Assembly (NCBI GenBank): GCA_964615905.1 | Contig: CAZTUB010000019.1 | Span: forward strand, 1-64,000 | Source of the DNA: DATLMR01 sp964615905 | GTDB taxonomy: Bacteria > Acidobacteriota > Blastocatellia > UBA7656 | Reading direction: 5' to 3' | Length of the DNA: 64,000 nt | Part shown: positions 14,781 through 23,346 of the stretch, piece by piece | Layout: each line of letters opens with the position of its first letter | Numbering within the stretch: the stretch's first letter is position 1 | Notes under the pieces: model-generated | The model's database searches: none | What the model saw: the letters and a program-made list of their open reading frames with translations, nothing else | Told to the model about the DNA's origin: nothing | Translations under genes and position numbers: made by a program

Positions 14781-15379
14781 ATAACTCCTTTCTTAATTAT
14801 TCCTACACCTTTAATCAAGCTGACAGGCTCCGCGAGTGTCATAGACCGAGCAACCCGCTTACGCACCGGATGAGCGATAGGACTGGGTTTCTGGGGTCAA
14901 AATTAAAAAGCGTTGGCGAAGCCAACAGCGAGCGAAGCGAGATGAAAATGCAGCCTTGCAGTTTCCCGTGTTTCCTATGAAACAACCAAACACCCAACCG
15001 AACGGAGAGAGGTATTGTCCTTGAGGCAAAAAGAAAACGCCCCGCTTTTAGACGTGACGTTTTCGAACGACTATTCTCAAAATAGCACACCCAAAGATCC
15101 TGTCAATTATTGCCGTATTCTCTTTCAGAGATATAAACCAGTTCACGATTTGGGTACTTTCCAAGCCTAAAAGTAAACTAGATTTATAGCTCGTGTCTCA
15201 GCGACCGGAGGGAGCGGGAATGGTTTGGCCCATCGGCCAGTCTTTTTCTTCTTTCCCACCCTTTATCATCCCGCCCTCTTAATAACATCACCCTTGCAAA
15301 TGTTTGTGATAGCAAATGATAGCCCCGCAAAGAGCGTCAAAGCTTACGGTATCCGTTACCGCGCCGTTACCGCACGTTG
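14781..15379. other. 600-bp gene-free region with short repeats (possible cis-acting region)
   Basis: No supported gene. It contains a perfect hairpin GTTGGC-gaa-GCCAAC (14912-14926) followed directly by AGCGAGCGAAGCGAG, and a weak terminator-like TGGCC-N4-GGCCA plus T-rich tract (15226-15250). Gene-free segments of this size in compact elements often hold replication or transfer origins, but nothing here proves that. Confidence 0.3.
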
Positions 15380-15775
15380 TTACCGCAAAACTAGCAACGA
15401 TTTATCTAGCGGAATTGCCCCTTTTCCTTGATTACAGGGCTCGCAGCTTGTTATGAGGTTTGCAGGGTCGTTTGTACCCCCGTTATACACTGCAATAATG
15501 TGATCCACTTCCAAAGAAACCTCAGGTGGCTTCCTCCCGCAATACTGACAAGTAAATCCATCTCGTTTTAGGATTTCAAATCTCTGCCTCTGTGTTAGCG
15601 GGATGCGCTCGTATTTTTGTTTCAATACTGTGGAACGGGTGGAGTGGGTGGGTGTACCAATTTGCACAAGCTCAATCTTAAAAGGCGGCTGTGGAACTAC
15701 GGCGGGTTTCACGCGCTTGCGTCTTATGAGCCAAAATAAGAAAACACAAAACAACCCGAAAGCTATTCCGCGCAT
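15380..15775 (-). CDS. Membrane-anchored HNH endonuclease
   Basis: This 131-residue protein has an N-terminal hydrophobic helix (GIAFGLFCVFLFWLIRRKR), a 50-residue linker, and an HNH domain: CQYCGRKPP, EVDHIIAVYNGGTND, PANLITSCEPCNQGKG. The two CxxC pairs bind structural zinc and the DH...N residues form the beta-beta-alpha metal active site. Fusion of a signal-anchor helix to HNH is unusual and suggests that DNA is cut at the membrane. It overlaps the replication-relaxation-like gene by 13 bases and is the last gene of a five-gene operon. Confidence 0.8.
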   Translation of the reverse strand: MRGIAFGLFCVFLFWLIRRKRVKPAVVPQPPFKIELVQIGTPTHSTRSTVLKQKYERIPLTQRQRFEILKRDGFTCQYCGRKPPEVSLEVDHIIAVYNGGTNDPANLITSCEPCNQGKGAIPLDKSLLVLR

Positions 15776-16440
15776 AGTTGGTCAATGGTTATCGGATCAG
15801 GTTGGGTAGGCAGGAAGATTAGAGGCACATCAGGAAGCGTTGTAAAAAGATTCAGTGGGGTCCAGGAGAATTGCCAGCCCCGCCGCATCTCTTTCAAGTA
15901 GCTGTAAAGCTCCCGCCCCGTTCCCTTGACGGTGCGTTTCTGTCCGTCTCCAAGCACGAAAACCGTCTTATCAGTATGTGGAGCATAGTGAATATACTTC
16001 TGAATCTTGGCCTCTAAGACCTCAAACTTTTCGTTCCCCAGGTCAACTTCAAAATGCACCGGCACGCCGTTATAGACCATCGTACAGTCCGGCCTCAAAT
16101 CATTTATAGCCAGTTCTGCAAACCAGTCATTACAGCGATTACCGAATAAGGCGTATAGCTCACCCTTAGCCAGTTCGTGATAATACTTAGAGTCTCTGAT
16201 TGAATCGGTCGAGGGGAGCATCCAGAGATCAGGATCATTCTTGGAGTAGTGCTTCTTCTTAACCAGCTTCTTTTTCTCCATCTCCTTTAGAACCCTTTGG
16301 ACGCTTGACTGACTGTTCAAATAGACTTTCCCAGCCTTCGTGTGCGTCTTCTGGTTCTGGTACGCGACTCTTGCCAGTTGACCTGCGCTTAATCGTGGAT
16401 GCCTGTTTAGATGGTATATTATTCTTTCTTCGGGCTTCAT
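15763..16440 (-). CDS. Replication-relaxation-like protein
   Basis: The protein has 225 residues. The N-terminus is a winged helix (RIIYHLNRHPRLSAGQLARV, then SSVQRVLKEMEKKKLVKK). The C-terminal half has RPDCTMVYNGVPVHFEVDLG followed by a Lys-containing helix, KIQKYIHYAPHTDK. This resembles the restriction-nuclease-like core of the replication-relaxation family found on plasmids and integrative elements, often beside a VirD4-type ATPase, as here. Its first 182 bases overlap the end of the ATPase gene in another frame, an unusually long overlap. No ribosome site is visible, so coupling to the ATPase is likely. Confidence 0.7.
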   Translation of the reverse strand: MKPEERIIYHLNRHPRLSAGQLARVAYQNQKTHTKAGKVYLNSQSSVQRVLKEMEKKKLVKKKHYSKNDPDLWMLPSTDSIRDSKYYHELAKGELYALFGNRCNDWFAELAINDLRPDCTMVYNGVPVHFEVDLGNEKFEVLEAKIQKYIHYAPHTDKTVFVLGDGQKRTVKGTGRELYSYLKEMRRGWQFSWTPLNLFTTLPDVPLIFLPTQPDPITIDQLCAE

Positions 16441-17869
16441 TTATGTCTCTTTGGTGTTGGGTCGAGGCACTTCTTGTCTGATGAGTAGTAATTTTGATCC
16501 TACCCTTTTGTTCTTTAAGTATATCATCTGAACTCCTATATATGGGGTCAGAGTAAATAGTATTCAAATAGTCGTCTGATACTTCGGGCAAATCCTTAAC
16601 GTCTGGGATTCTCACTATCTGGGCTGGTTGTTTCGGAAACTTAATAACAGCGTGTTGCTTTCTAAGGTTAGATAAGGCATAGGAAACCTCTCTATCGTCA
16701 AGCTGGCCTCCGTAAAGGCTCTTAACCACCTGCAATCTATCTTCTGCGTCTACTACCGCAAAGGCGATTTTAATCTTGCATTGGGTCTGGACTGCCTTAC
16801 GGATGTCCTTATCTTTAAATTGGTCTGCGTACTGGTGAGCTAAAATAACATTGAGTCCTGATTTCCGCTTATAGGTTAAAAGGTTAGTAACACTCTCCGT
16901 TGTGTAGAGTCCGGCTTCATCAATATAAATATAATATCTGCCTTTCCAGCCGTGTTCCTTGAGCCTGTCTACTGAACTAATAATTTCGTTAATTATCGAG
17001 GTAGCCAGTAAGCGGGTATGCATCTCCTCAATCCCTTTCCACTGATAGAGATTCACCAAGACGACCCAACCGTCTGCGATTAACTGGTCAAACCTAATCC
17101 CATCAGTAACCCCAAACATCAAGTTCAAAGCCGGGTGGAATAACTCTTCTAATCTGCGTACTGTGGACTGATACTCCATAAACACCTGTTTATTGTAAAA
17201 GGCGTACTCAATCATTCTCCTTTGTCTGTCATCTCTTGGGGTTTGGCATAGAATCCAGTCCCGTTGGTCCTCGTAAAGAGGCTCGGTGAAATAAACGGCA
17301 TCAGACAAGCTCACCTTAGCATTGAATAAAAGACTTAAAACTGCTTTCAAATATCTTCTGATAATTGGGGTAGTAGACCAGTCACCCTGACCGTAAAGGA
17401 TTCGGAGGTTTGACAATACTTGTGCAACTGAAGCGTCTTTATACTTGCCAAACTGAGGGAGAGGGCAGACCTTTTTACGAGTAAATGTATGGCTAGGATC
17501 AATGACCAGAACTTTCTCATGCTTCTTCTTTTCGCAGTAAGAGAGGACCTTATACATCGTATCCCCCCTATCTGAAGGATCAAAGAAACAGAGACCATTC
17601 CCTCGGTCTATATCTTCTCTGATCAGGTATTCAAGGAACTTGGATTTTCCCTCGCCGGTAGTTCCGACAATATGCATGTGGGACTCGCGCTCTTCTTCGG
17701 AAATCCAAGCTTCTTCTTGCCCGACACCCAATAAGCGGAGGTCATATTTTGACTTTGACCGTTTAAGGCGCAAATCGACTACTTGTCTAAGAGTCTTCCT
17801 GCCCCTTCTGGTATCTTCAGCAAGCGTCTTACCCCTTCTGTGCTTGTACCAGTCTCTTTTGCCTTCCAT
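16259..17869 (-). CDS. VirD4/HerA-like DNA-translocating ATPase
   Basis: The protein has 536 residues. Walker A is HIVGTTGEGKS (GTTGEGKS at 69-76), and Walker B is YYIYIDEAGLY with D317-E318, followed by SGLNVILAHQYADQF, the sensor strand typical of VirD4/TraG and HerA-type pumps. There is no transmembrane segment, so it would dock on the two membrane proteins encoded just upstream. The C-terminal 90 residues are polar and low in complexity and overlap the next gene. It probably moves DNA through or at the membrane. No relaxase or VirB set accompanies it in the window. Confidence 0.85.
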   Translation of the reverse strand: MEGKRDWYKHRRGKTLAEDTRRGRKTLRQVVDLRLKRSKSKYDLRLLGVGQEEAWISEEERESHMHIVGTTGEGKSKFLEYLIREDIDRGNGLCFFDPSDRGDTMYKVLSYCEKKKHEKVLVIDPSHTFTRKKVCPLPQFGKYKDASVAQVLSNLRILYGQGDWSTTPIIRRYLKAVLSLLFNAKVSLSDAVYFTEPLYEDQRDWILCQTPRDDRQRRMIEYAFYNKQVFMEYQSTVRRLEELFHPALNLMFGVTDGIRFDQLIADGWVVLVNLYQWKGIEEMHTRLLATSIINEIISSVDRLKEHGWKGRYYIYIDEAGLYTTESVTNLLTYKRKSGLNVILAHQYADQFKDKDIRKAVQTQCKIKIAFAVVDAEDRLQVVKSLYGGQLDDREVSYALSNLRKQHAVIKFPKQPAQIVRIPDVKDLPEVSDDYLNTIYSDPIYRSSDDILKEQKGRIKITTHQTRSASTQHQRDINEARRKNNIPSKQASTIKRRSTGKSRVPEPEDAHEGWESLFEQSVKRPKGSKGDGEKEAG

Positions 17870-18557
17870 TGATGTCCTGTTCTAAAGCTTTAATGTTTTT
17901 ATCGTAACGGCTCAGTAGCGGGCCTTTAACTTCTGGAGGATCATAACCTATTGATAGTTCGTAACGCTGCCTTCGCAAGTTTTCCAATCGCTGGGTCAGA
18001 ATCTCTATCTGCTGATATGGGGCAAGGTCTGAAAAATCCGCTGCTGTCAATTCCGCCCTAGCTGATTGCTCGACCTCAAACAGTCGCATCTTCATTTTCC
18101 CTTCTTCCAGCTTCAGTTCATTCATCGCAGAGACTGGAAGGCCTAAACGGTTAGCTTCGGCAATAACAGCCCTTTCATTATCAATTAAAGCCATATCGCG
18201 CTCGTGGGTAAGGATTGTCAGACGATGAGTAGACATCTCTTGACCAAGCTGCATCATAGCGCGCATTTGAGCAGCTTGTTGATTGAACTCTTCAACAATT
18301 GCCCCTGTTTGTGCTTGCATCATTACAAGCAAAGCCTGCATCTTTTCTGTTAAAGCGGCAGCTACTTCTGTGTCTTTTGCTGAAGTCTTTATTATGTGAT
18401 TCTTGGCAAACCTGTTTGCATTCGGGTTAAATGATTCAGGGGTTTGGTCTATATACTCTTTGATGTTTCCAGAACCCTTCTTAGAGCTTATTAACATCAG
18501 ATAAGCCCAAATACCTAGAAGCACCAAGCCAATCACTCCGAATATTATCCAAGCCAT
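17829..18557 (-). CDS. Single-pass membrane coiled-coil protein
   Basis: This 242-residue protein starts with one membrane helix (MAWIIFGVIGLVLLGIWAYL), followed by a long, mostly helical region rich in Met, Gln and Glu (residues about 55-240) with clear heptad character. It lies between the multi-pass protein and the ATPase, overlapping the latter by 41 bases. An assembly or coupling role in a membrane complex with the ATPase is likely. I recognise no named family. Confidence 0.7.
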   Translation of the reverse strand: MAWIIFGVIGLVLLGIWAYLMLISSKKGSGNIKEYIDQTPESFNPNANRFAKNHIIKTSAKDTEVAAALTEKMQALLVMMQAQTGAIVEEFNQQAAQMRAMMQLGQEMSTHRLTILTHERDMALIDNERAVIAEANRLGLPVSAMNELKLEEGKMKMRLFEVEQSARAELTAADFSDLAPYQQIEILTQRLENLRRQRYELSIGYDPPEVKGPLLSRYDKNIKALEQDINGRQKRLVQAQKG

Positions 18558-18560
18558 AAT

Positions 18561-19352
18561 TCACTTCGCCTTTACCTTTATTTTAACTTCTATCGGTGAA
18601 CTGCCAGACTTATAGTTCCTGTTCGCCATAAACGCTAACGTACCCTCTTCCCCCGTTACCCACATTTGAGTACTCCCTCCGATTTCCGTAACAGTTGTAG
18701 GGATGAGTTTGTCTATTGTTAAAACTTTCATAACAACTGGTCTAAGAGTCGAAAGCTCTAGAAAAGCATCATTAGGGATTTTGATTCCGCTATTTTGCCA
18801 GCCTTTTTTCGGATCAACGTTAAAGGTGCGCTCGGTTACCAATTTTAGTCCTGCTAGTCCACCTACGTCAGCCACCGGGGGGCGAGGAGGGTCAGCCTCA
18901 AGCTCTTCTTCCTTAGAAAAGATATAAATGCTAGCTGAAAGCAACAGGAAGAATATCGCTGCAACAAAAACGATGTGTTTTGCTTCAAAAGCCCCTTGTG
19001 TCATCCCCGCTCCTCCCTGAGACTGCGCTCGAATTTCTTGCGCTCTCTTTAAGTCCATATCTACTTCGGTGTTCCAATAACCCACCGCTATTAAAATAAT
19101 GCACCCGGCTGTCACAACAGTTGCTACTAATGCTCCAAATATTAAGGACAGTGCTGCCCCCAAAACCAGCAGTCCGCCGGAGATTCCCAAAAGATATAAA
19201 TTCGCCTTACGGGTTACTTCTGTAATGTGGAGCTTTCTGTACTCAATACTCCTTCGGACAAGAAAGCCTACTTTAAGAACTATCTTAACTGGGGCAGAGA
19301 TGATTTGTTTAAATACGAAGCCAATACCCTTCTCGATAAGCCACTCAATCAC
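18561..19352 (-). CDS. Three-helix membrane protein with extracytoplasmic beta domain
   Basis: I start it at a GTG (19352) because AGGAGG lies 5 bases before it; the upstream ATG at 19376 has no ribosome site. The product begins MIEWLIEKGIGFVFKQI. Two adjacent transmembrane segments lie near residues 52-92 and a third (HIVFVAAIFFLLLSASIYIF) near 125-145. The last 120 residues are beta-rich and would face outside. It is the first gene of the leftward operon ending at 15380. No named family recognised. Confidence 0.7.
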   Translation of the reverse strand: MIEWLIEKGIGFVFKQIISAPVKIVLKVGFLVRRSIEYRKLHITEVTRKANLYLLGISGGLLVLGAALSLIFGALVATVVTAGCIILIAVGYWNTEVDMDLKRAQEIRAQSQGGAGMTQGAFEAKHIVFVAAIFFLLLSASIYIFSKEEELEADPPRPPVADVGGLAGLKLVTERTFNVDPKKGWQNSGIKIPNDAFLELSTLRPVVMKVLTIDKLIPTTVTEIGGSTQMWVTGEEGTLAFMANRNYKSGSSPIEVKIKVKAK

Positions 19353-19356
19353 GGGA

Positions 19357-19362
19357 GCCTCC
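19357..19362 (-). promoter_or_regulatory. Shine-Dalgarno AGGAGG that fixes a GTG start
   Basis: The perfect AGGAGG is placed correctly for the GTG at 19352 and lies inside the coding frame if the ATG at 19376 were used. It therefore decides the start of the three-helix membrane protein. Confidence 0.7.
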
Positions 19363-19478
19363 TTTTGGCGCGGCATTATATATCACATGTCAAGTAGGAG
19401 CCATTGACAATGATGCTAGAATACATCTTCGCGGTACGGGTATTTGAAGGCGGGTCAGACAGGCAGGCAAGCGGCTAA

Positions 19479-19501
19479 AAATGTACCTAGAAATGTACCT
19501 A
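19479..19501 (+). repeat. Tandem AAATGTACCTA repeat near attR
   Basis: AAATGTACCTA occurs at 19479-19489 and 19491-19501, about 110 bases inside the attachment site. Paired direct repeats at this distance are the usual form of integrase arm-binding sites. That function is inference. Confidence 0.4.
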
Positions 19502-19609
19502 AAATAGTCCGCATAACTAAGGCATCTAATCCGAAGACTAGATGCCCCAAGTTTGCTAAGTTCCTAAAGGTGGCGCAATTAACGCACTTTTTCAATCTCA
19601 ATTGTCGCA

Positions 19610-19654
<45 letters not shown>

Positions 19655-19659
19655 TTTTA

Positions 19660-19697
19660 GGGCTGAGCGGTGATCCAGGTCGCCGCTCAGTCCTTTT
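19660..19697 (+). terminator. Intrinsic terminator after the tRNA fragment
   Basis: GGGCTGAGCGG (19660-19670) pairs with CCGCTCAGTCC (19683-19693) with one G-U pair, followed by TTTT. It is probably the original terminator of the chromosomal tRNA-Asp gene. Confidence 0.75.
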
Positions 19698-19743
19698 AGC
19701 TTGCCCCAAATAATCCCCGGTCAGCAGCAGACATATCTCTGGC

Positions 19744-20955
19744 ATGATTACTGTCGAAAAAGCGCTCGGCATCGTCTTAGACCGCGTCTCTTTGCTCGGC
19801 TCGGAAGCCGTCGAGCTTGATCGAGCGCAGGGTCGGACGCTGGCCGAAGATGTGCGCGCTGACATGGACCTGCCCCCTTTTGACCGCGCTCGAATGGACG
19901 GCTACGCTCTCCGCTCGGACGATGCGCGGTCGGCCCCTGCGCGGCTTCGCGTTATAGGCGAGGTTGCCGCAGGCGCGCAATTTCGTGGATCGCTCCAACC
20001 GGGCGAGGCCATAAAGATATTTACGGGCGCGCCTGTGCCCGATGGCGCAGACGCGGTCCAAAAGGTCGAAGTCACCCAAGCCGAGGGCGAATTCGTCGTC
20101 ATCAAAGCGCCGGTCAACCCTGGCCAGTTCATCACCCCACGCGCAAGCGAGGTAAGCTGCGGCGAGGTTGTCGCCCGCGCAGGCCGCGCAATCGGCCCGG
20201 CACAGGTCTCTGTGCTGGCCTCGTTCGGGTACGCGAAGGTCAAGGTCGGCAGGGCTCCGCGAGTCGCGGTCATCTCTACGGGGAGCGAGCTTGTAGAAGT
20301 CTCCGAGCGCCCTTCAACCGCGCAAATTCGTAACTCGAACAGCTATACAATCGCCGCGTACGCGCGGGGCGCAGGGGCTGTGGTCGAAAACCTCGGGACG
20401 GTCGAGGATACAATCTCATCCACGCGCGAGGCGTTGTTACGTGCAAGCGAAACTAGCGACATTGTAATAACATCGGGCGGCGTCTCGATGGGCGATTATG
20501 ACCTGGTCAAAGCCGCGCTGGTCGATATAGGCGCGGAGATCATTTTTGACAAGGTCATACTACGCCCCGGAAAGCCCACCGTCTTTGCGCAACTCGCCGA
20601 TACTTTCTTCTTCGGGCTGCCGGGCAACCCCGTCTCGACCTCCGTCACTTTCAACCTTTTTGTGCGCCCCGCAATTCGACGCATGCAGGGCGACGAGTCG
20701 CCTCTGCTCCCCGTCGTAAGGGCCGAGCTTGTGCGCTCACTCAAAGACGGGTCGAGCCGCCGCAGTTATCTCCCCGCGCGCCTTCGTATCAAAGAAGGGC
20801 GGGCCGAGGCCGAGTCTTTGAAGTGGGGCGGCTCGTCCGACCTCGTAGCGTTTATGAACGCCAACGCGCTCATAATCGTCCCCGAAGAGGTTCACGACCT
20901 CAAGGCGGGCGACCGGGTGGATTGCCTCGCGCTCGATTCGTTCGGCGACATCTAG
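19744..20955 (+). CDS. moeA: Molybdopterin molybdenumtransferase MoeA
   Basis: The protein has 403 residues, normal for MoeA. It inserts molybdate into adenylated molybdopterin in the cytoplasm, the last step of molybdenum-cofactor synthesis. Diagnostic motifs are LPPFDRARMDGYA near residue 50, the MoaB/Mog-like core STGSELVE, TSGGVSMGDYD (about 245) and FFGLPGNPVS (about 298). It is the first chromosomal gene to the right of the integrated element and is followed by moaC on the same strand. Confidence 0.96.
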   Translation: MITVEKALGIVLDRVSLLGSEAVELDRAQGRTLAEDVRADMDLPPFDRARMDGYALRSDDARSAPARLRVIGEVAAGAQFRGSLQPGEAIKIFTGAPVPDGADAVQKVEVTQAEGEFVVIKAPVNPGQFITPRASEVSCGEVVARAGRAIGPAQVSVLASFGYAKVKVGRAPRVAVISTGSELVEVSERPSTAQIRNSNSYTIAAYARGAGAVVENLGTVEDTISSTREALLRASETSDIVITSGGVSMGDYDLVKAALVDIGAEIIFDKVILRPGKPTVFAQLADTFFFGLPGNPVSTSVTFNLFVRPAIRRMQGDESPLLPVVRAELVRSLKDGSSRRSYLPARLRIKEGRAEAESLKWGGSSDLVAFMNANALIIVPEEVHDLKAGDRVDCLALDSFGDI

Positions 20956-20995
20956 TCTGGACTTAAGCCTCTCAGCGATAGATACTCGAATCTGT

Positions 20996-21469
20996 ATGGC
21001 GCTAACTCACATTGATGAAGAAGGCCAGTCGCGCATGGTCGATGTAAGCGCGAAGCCCGTGACGACGAGGACCGCTACGGCGAGCGGCTTTGTGCGCATG
21101 TCTTCGGAGACGGTTCAGGCGATCAAGGATCACACGACGCCCAAGGGCGACCCGCTTGAGGCGGCGCGGCTCGCGGCCATTATGGCGGCCAAGCGCACGG
21201 CCGAACTCATCCCTTTATGCCACTCGCTTCCGCTCAACAAGGTCGGCGTCGAGCTTCAGGTCGAACACGACGGCGTTCGCATAACCGCGACCGCGATCAC
21301 AGACGCAAAGACGGGCGTCGAGATGGAATCACTCACCGCCGTCTCTGTTGCCGCGCTCACGATTTACGATATGTGCAAAGCGATTGATAAGGGGATGGTG
21401 ATCACACAGATCAGGCTTGAATCGAAGACCGGCGGCACGCGCGGCGATTACACCAGGCAGGGAGAGTGA
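20996..21469 (+). CDS. moaC: Cyclic pyranopterin monophosphate synthase MoaC
   Basis: This 157-residue protein has the MoaC hallmarks: MVDVSAKPVTTRTATA at the N-terminus, LIPLCHSLPLNKVGVEL (about 70-86), TGVEMESLTAVSVAALTIYDM, and a final KTGGTRGDY. It converts the cyclic dihydro-GTP intermediate made by MoaA into cyclic pyranopterin monophosphate. It starts 40 bases after moeA, and the two probably form a cofactor operon. Confidence 0.96.
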   Translation: MALTHIDEEGQSRMVDVSAKPVTTRTATASGFVRMSSETVQAIKDHTTPKGDPLEAARLAAIMAAKRTAELIPLCHSLPLNKVGVELQVEHDGVRITATAITDAKTGVEMESLTAVSVAALTIYDMCKAIDKGMVITQIRLESKTGGTRGDYTRQGE

Positions 21470-21521
21470 GGCCGACTCTTGCGAAAGCGTCACTCGCCGC
21501 AAGCTTGAAACCGGACAGCTT

Positions 21522-22361
21522 ATGCCAGCAAGGCCCCACGCCAACCCTCATCTGAAGCCGCTCGAACAGGCGCTCGCGGCGCGATTCGGCTGGCAGACGA
21601 ACGCCTCCTGGCGCGACGGGCTGCTCGACGCTATCCGCAGGAAATCCGAAAAGCTCGGCATGGACCCGCTCGCCTATTCGAGGATGGCCATAGCATCGCC
21701 GGGCGAGCTTGACGCGCTGGCCGACCTCTTAATAAACAGCGAGACGAGGTTTTTTCGCGAGCCCGACCAGTTTGAGGCCCTCGCCGGACGGGTCATCCCT
21801 GAGCTCGTCGAAAAACGGAGCGGCGACCGCAGGCTCGACGTCTGGAGCGCGGCCTGCTCGACGGGCGAGGAGGCTTACTCGCTTGCCATCCTGCTCACTG
21901 AAGCGTTGAAGGATAAAGGCCAGTGGAAGGTCAATCTGCTGGCGACAGACCTGCGCGGGTCAGCGATCATCTCGGCCGGGCGCGCAAGCTACGCCTCGGC
22001 ATCCTTGCGGCTCGTCTCGCCTGAGCTGCGCGAGAAATACTTTGTCGGCGCGGGCGTAAAAGGTCCCGAATCGAGCTTTGCCGTCATACAGCAGCTGCGC
22101 GGGATGGTCGCGTTCCGCAGGGCGAATCTGTATGATGCGAACTTCTGGAAGAACATGAGCCAGCGTTTCGACCTGATAGTCTGTAACAACCTCTTGCTAT
22201 ACTTCCACGCGCTGGCGGTCAAACAGACCCTCGACCGGATAGCGGGTGTTTTAAGGCCCGGCGGGTTCCTGATGGTCATGAAAAACGAGACTGGCTACGT
22301 TGAACACGCGCAGCTAAAGCGAGAAGAATCGCTCCCCGGCTCGTTCTTCAAAAAGCTGTGA
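21522..22361 (+). CDS. CheR-type protein methyltransferase
   Basis: I start it at the ATG at 21522; the frame is open upstream but that part overlaps moaC and looks non-coding. The 279-residue product has the CheR layout: a small N-terminal helical domain with NSETRFFREPDQF, then the SAM domain with VWSAACSTGEEAYSLAI, LLATDLRGSAI, FRRANLYD and FDLIVCNNLLLYF. CheR enzymes methylate glutamates of chemoreceptors. No other chemotaxis gene is nearby, so the target is unknown. Confidence 0.88.
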   Translation: MPARPHANPHLKPLEQALAARFGWQTNASWRDGLLDAIRRKSEKLGMDPLAYSRMAIASPGELDALADLLINSETRFFREPDQFEALAGRVIPELVEKRSGDRRLDVWSAACSTGEEAYSLAILLTEALKDKGQWKVNLLATDLRGSAIISAGRASYASASLRLVSPELREKYFVGAGVKGPESSFAVIQQLRGMVAFRRANLYDANFWKNMSQRFDLIVCNNLLLYFHALAVKQTLDRIAGVLRPGGFLMVMKNETGYVEHAQLKREESLPGSFFKKL

Positions 22362-22424
22362 ACGCCGTTCCTTGAACTTGAATGGCCGGGCTGGCGTATA
22401 GTTGGGCATATAGCGAGGTCAAAT

Positions 22425-23216
22425 ATGCAAACCCAGGCGGAAGTTAAAAGCTCGTTCAATCTACTGGTGCTCAGCTCGGTGCTGACACTCGTTTTGTGGT
22501 TCATCCCCTACGCGGAGATAGTCACGTTCCCGCTGCGCCTCTTTGTGACATACATACACGAAGTCGGCCACGCGCTTGCCGCGCTCGCCTCTTTCGGGAG
22601 CGTCCACCAGATAGAGCTCTATCTGAACGGCAGCGGCGTGACCGAGACCCTTGGCGGGACGCGGCTGTTGATCTCAAGCGCGGGCTACCTGAGCACAACG
22701 CTGTTCGGCTCAGGGCTCCTGTTGCTGCTCCGCAGGCAGCGCAACGCGAAAGGCGTCGCGATAGCGGTTGGTGCGCTTCTGTTAGTAGTGACGGTACTTT
22801 TCGGCGGAAACGCGCTCGCCTGGGCAGCCGGGCTTGTCATGGGCGGGGGGTTGATCCTGATGGCGGCGAAAGCCAGCCCCAAGATCACGCATTTCGTGAT
22901 GAGCTTTTTAGGGATACAGCTAGTCCTGAACGCCTTTTACGACCTCAGAACGCTTATGTATCTCTCTGCGTTCAACCCTGAGCTTTCGACCGACGCGCAG
23001 AACATGGCCGAAGCCACCGGCGGCTGGGTCCCTGCCATGGCCTGGGCCATAGGCTGGTCGATTATCTCGACAGTGATTCTCATAGCCACAATGGCGGTCT
23101 ATTATCGCAGCCTGCGCAACCGGGCCGAAAACCTTGCGCTGCCGCCAATCGACCTATCTTCGGGCGCGTTTCTGCCCGATTCGACGCAATCGGGCGCGGA
23201 CCGCATGTCGCTTTAA
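22425..23216 (+). CDS. M50B-like membrane metalloprotease
   Basis: This 263-residue multi-pass protein has HEVGHALAALASFG (HExxH near residue 45) inside a hydrophobic segment and a second conserved motif, NAFYDLRTL, near residue 165, matching the M50B-like family. About six membrane helices are visible. The family cleaves substrates within or near the membrane; many members are uncharacterised. No PDZ domain is present. The substrate is unknown. Confidence 0.85.
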   Translation: MQTQAEVKSSFNLLVLSSVLTLVLWFIPYAEIVTFPLRLFVTYIHEVGHALAALASFGSVHQIELYLNGSGVTETLGGTRLLISSAGYLSTTLFGSGLLLLLRRQRNAKGVAIAVGALLLVVTVLFGGNALAWAAGLVMGGGLILMAAKASPKITHFVMSFLGIQLVLNAFYDLRTLMYLSAFNPELSTDAQNMAEATGGWVPAMAWAIGWSIISTVILIATMAVYYRSLRNRAENLALPPIDLSSGAFLPDSTQSGADRMSL

Positions 23217-23346
23217 AAAGTTAAGAATTCGCAATAGATGAGAATTTACAATACCGGCGTGGGCTTGCTAGAATCCTTGTTCGGCGGCCTTCGTTCCGGT
23301 TATAGTTGTCGAGCATTAAAAACAAGCAAAGGGTAGGAATTCGATC

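Noticed and set aside
14839..15090. 83-codon minus-strand frame
   Set aside because: It is created by a repetitive AGCGAGCGAAGCGAG tract and has no ribosome site.
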